Source of the DNA: Desertimonas sp963786985
Lineage (GTDB): Bacteria > Actinomycetota > Acidimicrobiia > Acidimicrobiales > Ilumatobacteraceae
Direction: 5' to 3'
Length of the DNA stretch: 64,000 nucleotides
NCBI GenBank assembly: GCA_963786985.1
Contig: CAWBBL010000025.1
Coordinates: 372,001-436,000, forward strand
In this document: piece after piece, positions 19,073-26,952 of the stretch
Position numbering within the stretch: position 1 is the first letter of the stretch
How the letters are laid out: the number at the start of each line of letters is the position of its first letter
The notes under the pieces: generated by a model
What the model saw: the letters and a program-made list of their open reading frames with translations, nothing else
Told to the model about the DNA's origin: nothing
Database searches by the model: none
Made by a program: the position numbers and the translations under genes

Positions 19073-20766
19073 TCGAGTTGTTGCTGGGCGACCGGAGATG
19101 GCGAATTGGTCATTGGATCAGCACCCGACTGCGTCTTCGGAAAGGCAATCACCTCGCGGATGTTCTCCTCCCCGGCGAGGATCGCGACGAGACGATCGAT
19201 GCCGAAGGCGAAGCCGCCGTGCGGCGGGGCACCGTACTCGAACGGGTTGAGGAAGAAGCCGAACTTGCGGTCGGCTTCGTTCTCGTCGATCCCGATGGCG
19301 GCGAAGACCCGTCGCTGGAGGTCGCTGTGGTGGATCCGGATCGAACCCGACCCGAGCTCCCACCCGTTGACCACGAGATCGTAGGCCTGGGAGCGGACGC
19401 GCATCGGGTCGCTCTCCAGCAACTCGACGTCATCGGGGTGCGGCTGGGTGAACGGATGGTGTCCCGGCTTGGGCCGCCCGCTGTCGGCGTCGACCCCTAC
19501 GAACATCGGGAAGTCGACGACCCACACGTAACGGTGCGGACCCTCCCAGACCGGTGGCCGGCCGAGATCGTTGCGCAACTGGCCGAGGACCTCGCACGTC
19601 GTTGCCCACTCGTCGGCGACGATGAGCACCAGGTCGCCGTCGGCCGCGTCGAGGCGCTCCGTGATGGCGGCGACCTCGGCTGGCGAGAGGAACTTGGCGA
19701 CCGGCGACTCGAGCGTCTCGTCAGCGGCGACCTTCAGCCACACCAAGCCCTTGGCGCCCAACGACTTGGCGCGGTCGGTGAGCTTGTCGAGCTGGTTGCG
19801 CCCGTACTCGCCGGCGGCACCCTTGACGTTGATCCCCTTGACCGACGCCGCTGATGCGAACGCCTTGAACTCGGTCCCGGCGAACGCGTCCGTGAGCTCG
19901 ACGAGCTCCATGCCGAATCGCAGGTCGGGCTTGTCGACACCAAAGCGCTCCATCGCCTCGTGCCACGTGATCCGCCCGATCGTCGGCGGCCGCTCCCCGA
20001 TCGCCGCCTCGGCGGCGGCGAGCACTGCCTCGGAGATCGCCGAGAGCACGTCGTCCTGACTGGCGAAGCTCATCTCGGCGTCGAGCTGCATGAACTCGTA
20101 CTGGCGGTCGGCGCGCAGGTCCTCGTCGCGCAGACAGCGGGCGATCTGGTAGTAGCGGTCGACACCGGAGACCATCAGCAGCTGCTTGAACAGCTGTGGT
20201 GACTGCGGAAGGGCATAGAACGAGCCCGGTTCCTTGCGCGACGGCACGAGGAACTCGCGGGCACCTTCGGGAGTGGATGGAACGAGCAGCGGAGTCTCGA
20301 CCTCGACGAAACCTTGAGCCTCCATCGCCCCGCGGATCGCCGAGTTGACCCGTGCCCGCAGGCGCAGGTTGCGTTGCATCCGCTCCCGGCGCAGATCGAG
20401 GTAGCGGTACTGCAAGCGGACGTTCTCGTCAACGTCGTCGGCTCGGGCGTCGATCGGGAATGGCGGCGGATCGGCGGCGCGCAGCACCTCGACCGTGCAG
20501 TCGCCGATCTCGACGTCGCCGGTCGGCAGGTGCGGGTTGACCGTCCCGTCGGGGCGTTGGCGCACCGTGCCGGTGACCCGCACGACGTACTCGCTGCGCA
20601 CGTCGACGGCGTTGTCGACGACGCATTGCACGATCCCCGAGTGGTCACGGACATCGACGAAGGCGAGGTGCTCGCCGTGCTCGCGCCGACGAGCGACCCA
20701 CCCGCACACCGACACGGTGGCGCCGATGTCGGACGGTCGCAACTCGCCACACAAGTGAGTGCGCAT
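19030..20766 (-). CDS. aspS: Aspartyl-tRNA synthetase
   Basis: Charges tRNA-Asp (many bacterial enzymes of this type also charge tRNA-Asn). 578 residues, standard bacterial AspRS size including the GAD insertion domain. The OB-fold anticodon domain is at the N-terminus (VSVCGWVARRREHGEHLAF). Class II motifs are clear: motif 2 region LRDEDLRADRQYEFMQLDAE, the flipping-loop part SGSIRIHHSDLQRRVF and motif 3 PPHGGFAFGIDRLVAIL. The ATG at 20766 is preferred to an 11-codon extension because MRTHLCGELR is the family start. Convergent with the sugar operon. Confidence 0.97.
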   Translation of the reverse strand: MRTHLCGELRPSDIGATVSVCGWVARRREHGEHLAFVDVRDHSGIVQCVVDNAVDVRSEYVVRVTGTVRQRPDGTVNPHLPTGDVEIGDCTVEVLRAADPPPFPIDARADDVDENVRLQYRYLDLRRERMQRNLRLRARVNSAIRGAMEAQGFVEVETPLLVPSTPEGAREFLVPSRKEPGSFYALPQSPQLFKQLLMVSGVDRYYQIARCLRDEDLRADRQYEFMQLDAEMSFASQDDVLSAISEAVLAAAEAAIGERPPTIGRITWHEAMERFGVDKPDLRFGMELVELTDAFAGTEFKAFASAASVKGINVKGAAGEYGRNQLDKLTDRAKSLGAKGLVWLKVAADETLESPVAKFLSPAEVAAITERLDAADGDLVLIVADEWATTCEVLGQLRNDLGRPPVWEGPHRYVWVVDFPMFVGVDADSGRPKPGHHPFTQPHPDDVELLESDPMRVRSQAYDLVVNGWELGSGSIRIHHSDLQRRVFAAIGIDENEADRKFGFFLNPFEYGAPPHGGFAFGIDRLVAILAGEENIREVIAFPKTQSGADPMTNSPSPVAQQQLDQLGIGVLPPDAKG

Positions 20767-20828
20767 CGAGGTAGCTGACGTGGCCGGCACGACCGGCAAG
20801 GCTACGAGCGCCGTCCCCCAGTCCCTGC

Positions 20829-20912
20829 CCTCGATCTGGGGAAGATCCGTGTCACCAGCCCATCTGGGGAAGATGCGTGTCGACGTCTGAAACGGATCTC
20901 CCCCAGATCACG
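20829..20912 (-). repeat. Repeat family B, copy B1
   Basis: Three arms built on TCTGGGGAAGATNCGTGTC: two direct and one inverted. On the minus strand it lines up base for base along most of its length with the copy at 41532. It lies between the hisS stop, which it touches, and the aspS start. Confidence 0.85.
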
Positions 20913-22152
20913 CGGTGAGGTGGGCGACGAGCTCGGTCCGCCCGACGGCCGCCTGTCCGCCGTCGTCACGCAGTGGGCGGACGAGCACCGTGCCGGATTC
21001 CAGCTCGTCGGGTCCGACGATGATCGCCGTCGTCGCCCCGCTGCGATCGGCGGCCTTCATCTGCGATTTCATGCTGCGGTTGTCGAACGCCCGATCCGCG
21101 CTGATGCCGGCCCGGCGCAACTCTTCGGAGATCGCCAGGGCGGCGGCCCCGCCTGTCGTGTCGACGACAAACACGTCGACCGCCGTCACGGGCGCGTCGA
21201 AGACCTCCTCGTCGTCGCAGGCCAACAGCGTGCGGTCGACCCCGAGAGCGAACCCGATGCCTGGCGTCGGCGGACCGCCGAGCGCCTCGACGAGGCCGTC
21301 GTAGCGCCCGCCACCGCCGAGCGCGTTCTGGGCGCCGTCTAGCGTTCCACCGGCGAACTCGAACGTCGTGCTGACGTAGTAGTCGAGTCCGCGGACCAGG
21401 CGCGGGGCGATCGTGAACGGGACGCCAACCAGATCCAGCCCGCCCTGCACCGACTGGAAGTGGGCGAGCGTCGCCGGCCCGTAGAAGTCGGCGATCACCG
21501 GGGCACCTTCAATCAGCGCGGCGTCCTCGGGGCGCTTCGAATCGAGGACCCGCAGCGGATTGCGGGCCAGCGTCGCCACGGTCTGGTCGGAGAGCGTGGC
21601 GAGGTTGTCGGTGAAGTACCGGCGCAGCGCCCCGACGTAGAGCTCCCGTTCCGCTGGGGTGCCCAAGGAGTTGACGAGGAGGGTCACCTGGTCCAAGCCG
21701 AGCCGCTCGAAGAACCGCCAGCCGAGGGCGATCACCTCGACATCGACCAGCGGATCGTCGCTGCCGAGCACCTCGATGTTGACCTGCTCGAACTGGCGGT
21801 AGCGGCCGCGCTGGGGCCGCTCGTAGCGCAGAAGTGGTCCGCCGGACCACACCTTCCACGGCGTCGCCGGACGGTGCTCGGCGAATGCCCGGCACACCGC
21901 CGCCGTGAACTCCGGCCGCAGGGCGACGTCGCGGCCACCGGTGTCCGTGAAGCGGTACATCTCCTTTTGCACCAGGTCTGTGGCGTCGCCGACGCGGGCG
22001 AACACGCCGTAGTCCTCGACCAAGGGAGTGGTCACCTCGCCGTAGCCCGCTGCACCGACGACCTCGGCAAACAGCTCGACGAAGCGACGACGGCGCGCTG
22101 ACTCGGGCGGGAGCACATCACGCATCCCCGGGCTGGTCTGGAACTGCGCCAC
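20908..22152 (-). CDS. hisS: Histidyl-tRNA synthetase
   Basis: Charges tRNA-His. 414 residues, normal. Class II motifs: motif 1 region GMRDVLPPESARRRRF, motif 2 RYERPQRGRYRQFEQVN, HisA motif RGLDYYVSTTFEF, motif 3 TPGIGFALGVDRTLLA, then the alpha/beta anticodon domain ending AVGRTELVAHLTA. GTG start at 22152 with the -10 TAGCCT eight nt upstream. It precedes aspS on the same strand, separated by repeat B1. Confidence 0.97.
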   Translation of the reverse strand: MAQFQTSPGMRDVLPPESARRRRFVELFAEVVGAAGYGEVTTPLVEDYGVFARVGDATDLVQKEMYRFTDTGGRDVALRPEFTAAVCRAFAEHRPATPWKVWSGGPLLRYERPQRGRYRQFEQVNIEVLGSDDPLVDVEVIALGWRFFERLGLDQVTLLVNSLGTPAERELYVGALRRYFTDNLATLSDQTVATLARNPLRVLDSKRPEDAALIEGAPVIADFYGPATLAHFQSVQGGLDLVGVPFTIAPRLVRGLDYYVSTTFEFAGGTLDGAQNALGGGGRYDGLVEALGGPPTPGIGFALGVDRTLLACDDEEVFDAPVTAVDVFVVDTTGGAAALAISEELRRAGISADRAFDNRSMKSQMKAADRSGATTAIIVGPDELESGTVLVRPLRDDGGQAAVGRTELVAHLTA

Positions 22153-22160
22153 GGCGCGTC

Positions 22161-22166
22161 AGGCTA
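22161..22166 (-). promoter_or_regulatory. -10 element of hisS, leaderless
   Basis: Minus-strand TAGCCT ends 8 nt before the hisS GTG, so the transcript should begin at or beside the start codon. Confidence 0.5.
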
Positions 22167-22420
22167 GGGGTGCATCGCCCGAACGGCGGCGATCGGCAGG
22201 GGCCGGTACCGGCGGAGCCGACCGTGAGCGCCAGTCGTCCGACTGTCGAATCATCCACGTAGGGGTCGACGCCGTCGGTCTCGGCTCGTTCGTACAGCGC
22301 ACCAATGTCGGGACGTTGCCCATCAACGTGACGACGAACAACCGCCGGCACCGGCCCAGCATCGTGGGTGTCACGCCGCGACGACCACTCCTTGTCCCCC
22401 GGCTGGCGCGACGCCACCTC

Positions 22421-22458
22421 CCGCCACGTGTGAGCCATTTCTGACTCACACGCGGCGG
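22421..22458 (-). terminator. Hairpin after the IPT/TIG gene
   Basis: CCGCCACGTGTGAG and CTCACACGCGGCGG pair over 14 bp with one mismatch around a 10-nt loop, 18 bp past the stop of the minus-strand gene. No T-tract follows, common for GC-rich actinobacterial terminators. Confidence 0.5.
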
Positions 22459-22475
22459 TGGATGCGTGGAGGCGA

Positions 22476-25400
22476 TCAGCGAGCAGGTTCGAGTTGCCTC
22501 GGCTTCAGGCTGCCGGGGCCGAGCTGCGCCCAGGTACCAACCGTGAAGGACTTCGGACGTCCGCCACCGATCTTCACGTCCTGGAACCGCTCGGCGCGAC
22601 TGCCGGTGCGCCCGGCAGCCGTGAGCTCGACGACGACGGCGTGCTCGGGCTGTGCCGTCTCGACGTCGAAGGAGTTGAGGGAGTCCGACGTCCGCACCGT
22701 GAGACCCCGGCCCTTGCCGACGCGGGCCCCTTTGAGGGCCACGCCACGAGACTCGTCGAGGCCCTCGAGGGCGTAGCGCACCGTCACCGGCTTGTTGGCG
22801 TCGTTGGACTCGATGGCGACCTCGCGCACACTGTCGGTGATGCGAACGACGTCTCGCGTCGAACGTCCCATCGGCACGTCGGCGATCATGACCGAACGGC
22901 CGAGCCGGCCGGCGAGGATGCCGAGCGTGTACGTCGGCGCATTGGTGCCGTCGGCGGCGCTGATCGTGAACGTGAGGTCCTGATCGAGCGGCAGGAGGTA
23001 GAGGTTCTCGACGCCGACGCCAGGAACGACGCCCGGCAGGTCGCCGAAAGCGCGCCGATCGGTGGCGCCGTACTTGCGGCCCTGATCGTCCTCGATCAGC
23101 AATCTCGCTCCGGAGAGCAGGTACACACCGTTGATCGGCATCGACACGTTCGTCAGCAAGCACGCGTCGAGCGACACGTGGCTCAACGTCCATCCGCTGG
23201 CGCTGCTTCTCGTGTCCCGGGCCGTGGCGTCGTCCCCGAGGTGGTCGATGACGAAGTCGAGCGTGTCGCCGTTGCGGGTGAAGTCGATGTACGACTCGAA
23301 GCCGACGCCGCCGTTGGGTTGGGCGTTGTCGTAGATGACGAGGCGCTTCTCCCACGCGTCACCGGCCAGGGGGTACTCGATGCGGATCGGCAGCAGACCA
23401 TGGCTGCTCGCCAGCTTCTGGAAGAAGTCGAGCGTGACGGGCAAGCCTGCCGGCATCAGTTGCATCACCGGAGCGTTATGGCGGCGCAGCTCGTCGTTGG
23501 GCATTTTGATCTGCTCCTGGAACATTGCTTCGATCCCGTCCAGGGAGAGCTCTGCTCGGGCGGCACCGGACGCTGCCTGGAAGCCCAGTTCCATGAGTAG
23601 CTCTTCGCTGAGGATGTGACCCTGGGCGACCGTCAGCAGGTCCTCGACCTCCGCCAGCGAGGAGTGCTCGCCGGCCAGGTTGGACGTTCCCGACCAGTAT
23701 TCGTTGATCGCCGTCGTCGAGAAACCGCTGGAGTAGCCGGGCTTGAGCACGTTGAAGAACGCCAGGTAGGCGGCGAAGTAGGCCGCCGTGCGCCCCGGGT
23801 GGGTGATCGTCTCGAGTGTGGCGTCGACGAGCCCGTACGTCTCGGTGAACGTGCCGAGGTCGGCGACCCCGGTGATGTTCTCCTCGGCGTTGAGGAACGC
23901 ATAGCCGTTGCGCGCCACGTCGAACCCGGTGCTGAGCACGTGACGCAGCTGGAGGTCGAGCGGTGGCGTCTGGATGCCATCGGGGTCGATCACGCTGATC
24001 GCCTCGACGCCTCCAAAGTCCTCGAACGGGCCTGCCGAACGGGGCTTGGGGATCGTCACCTTGATCTCCGTGCCGTCGGCGCTGATCGAATCGGGATCGA
24101 GCTCGGTCCCCCGCAAGACCACGTGCGAACCGGTGACGAAGCCGCTCCCCGTGAGCGTGAGCTGGTTGCCGACGATCGCCGGATTGGGCGTGACGGCGGA
24201 CAGTGACGGCAGCACCTTGAGCGACGCCGGGTTGCTCTTCTCTCCGCCGGGTATCTCGACGAATACTTCCTGCCATCCGCTGGGCAGCGGCGGCACTTCG
24301 GCCTGCACGATGGTGTCGGCGATGACCGTGGTCGTCACAACCACGCCGCCGATCCTCACGAACGCCGCCGCCGTGTAGTTGGCGCCCTCGATGGTCACGG
24401 TGTCACCGACCTCGGCCTCGAAGGGGTCGACGGTGCGGATCTGCGGGGCGGTCCACTTCGCCCGGAACTCGTCTTCGGTGATGACGATGGCGTTGAAGTT
24501 CGGGAGGTCCCCATCGCCGTACAACGGCCCCTCCGGTCCCAGGGCTCCTTCATCGCCGTCGTCGCCGTCCTCGCCGTTGTCACCGGCGCGCTCGGGCCTC
24601 GCCTTGCACGCCAGTCCGTTCGGGTCGCCTTCGTCACCGCCGCGACCACCCTGGCCGCCGACTCCGCCCCAGCCACCGGGACCGCCATCGCCGCCTCCGA
24701 GGTCGAGGGCGAGCCCGGCCTCGAGCACCGCCTCGTGGACGGGATCGGTGAGATACAACACGACGGAGCCGCCGCGACCGCCGCGACCACCAGGTCCGCC
24801 GTCACCTCCGGCGCCTCCCCTGCCACCATTGCCGCCGAAGCCGGGGTTTGTCTCACACTTCAAGAACTTCACTTGTGAGGGCGCCCCTTTGGCCCCGTCG
24901 CCACCGTCGCCACCGTCGCCACCGCGCTGGCCGATGCCGCCGACGCCACCCTTGAGGGCGAATGCGGGAAGTCGCACGGCGTCGAGCGACCAGATCTCCA
25001 CGGTCGGCGCGGCGTCGCCGGCGTAACCCGGGTCTCCGATGACGCCGGGTGCACCTGCGCCCCCGTAGTCGGAGTACATCGAGGAGTGGACGCACACCGA
25101 CGTCCGCTGGTGCGACGTGCCGTCATCGCTCGTCGCCGGATCCGGAAGGCCGCGCGACGGCGGCACCACCGACTCCCACGTGATCGACGTGTTGTCACCG
25201 ATCGTGATGCGGCGGGCGAGGATCGTCAGGTACTTGACGTTGTTGGCGATGCGCAGCTCGGTACCGTTCTGCAGCTGCAACACGTCGACGGCGATGATCG
25301 CCTCGTCGACGTCGAGCACCGACGACGGGTCCATCACCAACATCCGTCCCTCGTCGAGGCGTCGGAAGTTGGTGCCGGCGGTGATCGCACCGCTCTCGAG

Positions 25401-25841
25401 CGTGCCGCTGCCGACCGGGCGCGACGCACGTGCGCGAGACGTCCGTGGCGACCGCTCGAAGTCGAGGGTGTCCATCGTCGTGGCGATCACCGACTTCGTC
25501 GCCGTCCGACCGAAGCTCGTGTAGCCGAAGTACTCCGGCACGGTGTCGAGGTCGATGCGGTCCGTGGTGTCGACGTGGCCGGTCAACACCACGCCGCGGC
25601 GCAGACCGGGGGTGATCTCGGTCTCGCCCGAGAGCACGAGCGTGCCCTCCTGGGTCAGGTCGGTGATGCCGAGGGGGACCAACTTGGCGTGCAGCGCGGC
25701 AGCACGAACGTCGATCTCGTCCTGATCGGTGATCACGTGCACCTTGATGTCGCCCGGGAGCGTGTCGACGTAGGCCGCGGTCAGCTCTCCGTTGCGCGTG
25801 GGCGACAGCGTCGAGGCCAGCGCCATTGTGGGGGGATTCAT
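22476..25841 (-). CDS. Large glycine-rich IPT/TIG-repeat protein, function unknown
   Basis: 1121 residues from the ATG at 25841 (GGAG nine nt upstream; a GTG 12 codons earlier is possible). N-terminal part (to ~250) has beta-solenoid-like short repeats (GTELRIANNVKYLTILAR). Residues ~259-443 are collagen-like low complexity (GGDGGDGGDG, GGAGGDGGPGGRGG). Two IPT/TIG immunoglobulin-like domains follow (~466-544, VDPFEAEVGDTVTIEGANY; ~545-640, VTPNPAIVGNQLTLTGSGF). The last ~480 residues are a non-repetitive domain with LVIYDNAQPNGGVGFESYID and a beta-rich end. No ordinary signal peptide is seen. It probably acts as a structural or surface-exposed protein, but its export route and role are unknown. 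Hairpin downstream; no operon partner. Confidence 0.75.
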   Translation of the reverse strand: MNPPTMALASTLSPTRNGELTAAYVDTLPGDIKVHVITDQDEIDVRAAALHAKLVPLGITDLTQEGTLVLSGETEITPGLRRGVVLTGHVDTTDRIDLDTVPEYFGYTSFGRTATKSVIATTMDTLDFERSPRTSRARASRPVGSGTLESGAITAGTNFRRLDEGRMLVMDPSSVLDVDEAIIAVDVLQLQNGTELRIANNVKYLTILARRITIGDNTSITWESVVPPSRGLPDPATSDDGTSHQRTSVCVHSSMYSDYGGAGAPGVIGDPGYAGDAAPTVEIWSLDAVRLPAFALKGGVGGIGQRGGDGGDGGDGAKGAPSQVKFLKCETNPGFGGNGGRGGAGGDGGPGGRGGRGGSVVLYLTDPVHEAVLEAGLALDLGGGDGGPGGWGGVGGQGGRGGDEGDPNGLACKARPERAGDNGEDGDDGDEGALGPEGPLYGDGDLPNFNAIVITEDEFRAKWTAPQIRTVDPFEAEVGDTVTIEGANYTAAAFVRIGGVVVTTTVIADTIVQAEVPPLPSGWQEVFVEIPGGEKSNPASLKVLPSLSAVTPNPAIVGNQLTLTGSGFVTGSHVVLRGTELDPDSISADGTEIKVTIPKPRSAGPFEDFGGVEAISVIDPDGIQTPPLDLQLRHVLSTGFDVARNGYAFLNAEENITGVADLGTFTETYGLVDATLETITHPGRTAAYFAAYLAFFNVLKPGYSSGFSTTAINEYWSGTSNLAGEHSSLAEVEDLLTVAQGHILSEELLMELGFQAASGAARAELSLDGIEAMFQEQIKMPNDELRRHNAPVMQLMPAGLPVTLDFFQKLASSHGLLPIRIEYPLAGDAWEKRLVIYDNAQPNGGVGFESYIDFTRNGDTLDFVIDHLGDDATARDTRSSASGWTLSHVSLDACLLTNVSMPINGVYLLSGARLLIEDDQGRKYGATDRRAFGDLPGVVPGVGVENLYLLPLDQDLTFTISAADGTNAPTYTLGILAGRLGRSVMIADVPMGRSTRDVVRITDSVREVAIESNDANKPVTVRYALEGLDESRGVALKGARVGKGRGLTVRTSDSLNSFDVETAQPEHAVVVELTAAGRTGSRAERFQDVKIGGGRPKSFTVGTWAQLGPGSLKPRQLEPAR

Positions 25842-25929
25842 CGTGATCAACTCCAGGTTCGTGGTTGGAGTCGTCACGATGGACCCCGCTCGTTACCCGA
25901 GCGTTACCCACGGCCGCGGCCGCCGAGGA

Positions 25930-25979
25930 CGAAGTCCCGACGGACAGGGCCGAAGTGAGCGCGAATTGTCGGGACTTCG
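25930..25979 (-). terminator. Hairpin after the hemerythrin gene
   Basis: CGAAGTCCCGAC (25930-25941) and GTCGGGACTTCG (25968-25979) are exact reverse complements with a 26-nt loop. It starts 3 bp after the minus-strand hemerythrin stop and precedes the IPT/TIG gene, so it is a likely terminator or mRNA 3' stabiliser. Confidence 0.55.
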
Positions 25980-25982
25980 CGC

Positions 25983-26804
25983 CTAACGGGACGCGGACGC
26001 CGCGGCGGCGGCCGTACGTGATGCGCTTCGCTTTGCTGTGGACGTCGACTTCTTCGCGGCAGCTCGCGCAGTCCTCGCTGTGCTCTTCGCCCCCGACTGC
26101 AGCGCCGTCGCCGTCTCGTCGACACCGTCGGCCGCCACCGACACCGTGTTGCGGACACCAGTCGCGCGTTTGCGGGCGGTCGTCGACCCCGTCGGCGACA
26201 CCTTTGGTCTGTCGTTCCCGAGGATGCGGGCGATGAGATCCTGCACCGCGTTCACGCCCCCTTGCGCGATGCCGCTGATGTTGTCGCTCACCCGATCGAC
26301 GACTCCGGCGATCGTTCCGACGGTGTTGCCGGGCGGAGTGTCCGGGAGCCGTGGATGTGGACTCGTCGGCGCCACCTTCTTGGCGGCCGCGAGCGCCTCG
26401 CCGAGCTCAGTGAGTGCTTTGCGGCCGAGTTCGCTGCGCACCGTCGGGAAGAACTCGCCCTCTTCCTCCTCGACATGGTGGCGAACGTTCTCGATGAGCA
26501 CCGTGGTCTTGGCGTCGAAGCGCTCGTCGGTGGGGTCCATGTCGGCGAGCTCGGAAAGCACCCACTTGACCACGTGGTGCTCCTCAAGACTCTCGAGCGC
26601 CATCTCCTCGGTACCGGGAACCGTCGCTCGCGCAACCGGGTAGAACACTTGCTCCTCGATGGCTGCGTGAACCGAGAGCTCTTCGACGATCCGATCGACG
26701 ATCTGGCGTTTCTCGACGTGCGCCCGGTCTCCTGCCTTCTCGAAGCGTTTGAAGAGTCGCTCGACGACCTTGTGGTCATTACGCAACATTGTGATGGCGT
26801 CCAT
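25983..26804 (-). CDS. Hemerythrin HHE domain protein with basic Ala/Ser/Lys tail
   Basis: 273 residues. Residues 1-145 are a four-helix hemerythrin-like domain with candidate di-iron ligands His11, His46, Glu50, His76/77, His109/110 and Glu114 (blocks RNDHKVVERLF, HAAIEEQVFYPVAR, LEEHHVVKWV, NVRHHVEEEEGEFFP). Such domains bind oxygen, NO or iron. Residues ~150-215 are a linker, and the last ~50 are a histone-like tail (STARTARAAAKKSTSTAKR) suggesting contact with DNA or another polyanion, for example to guard it from oxidative damage (inference). Single gene upstream of the IPT/TIG gene. Confidence 0.85.
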   Translation of the reverse strand: MDAITMLRNDHKVVERLFKRFEKAGDRAHVEKRQIVDRIVEELSVHAAIEEQVFYPVARATVPGTEEMALESLEEHHVVKWVLSELADMDPTDERFDAKTTVLIENVRHHVEEEEGEFFPTVRSELGRKALTELGEALAAAKKVAPTSPHPRLPDTPPGNTVGTIAGVVDRVSDNISGIAQGGVNAVQDLIARILGNDRPKVSPTGSTTARKRATGVRNTVSVAADGVDETATALQSGAKSTARTARAAAKKSTSTAKRSASRTAAAAASASR

Positions 26805-26952
26805 CAGCAGTAGGTACCCCGCGGCCGTCCGGGTTCAGCCATGAAGCCATCGACACTCGAGCAGATGGGCATGGGCATGGGCAGGTCGCCGACGTTCAGC
26901 GTGGCGACCGGCCTTGGTCACTCAGTGGTGCAACTCGGCATCGCCGATGAAC

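Larger units (their letters stand above)
22153..22475. other. Intergenic region without a supported gene
   Basis: 323 bp between hisS and the IPT/TIG gene. It holds the hisS -10, two short CCGGTACCGGC / CCGGCACCGGC palindromes that resemble degenerate arms of repeat family C, and a strong hairpin at 22421-22458. A 106-codon minus-strand frame (22118-22438) overlaps hisS and has a Gly/Pro/Arg-rich composition without recognisable features; I do not call it. Confidence 0.5.

Noticed and set aside
22118..22438. 106-codon minus-strand frame upstream of hisS
   Set aside because: Overlaps the hisS start and its promoter, contains a hairpin and repeat-like palindromes, and shows no recognisable motif.
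24379..25026. Proline-rich plus-strand frame (SPSSPSSPLSP, PPRPPWPPTPP)
   Set aside because: It is the complement of the glycine-rich tract of the IPT/TIG gene, not a separate gene.
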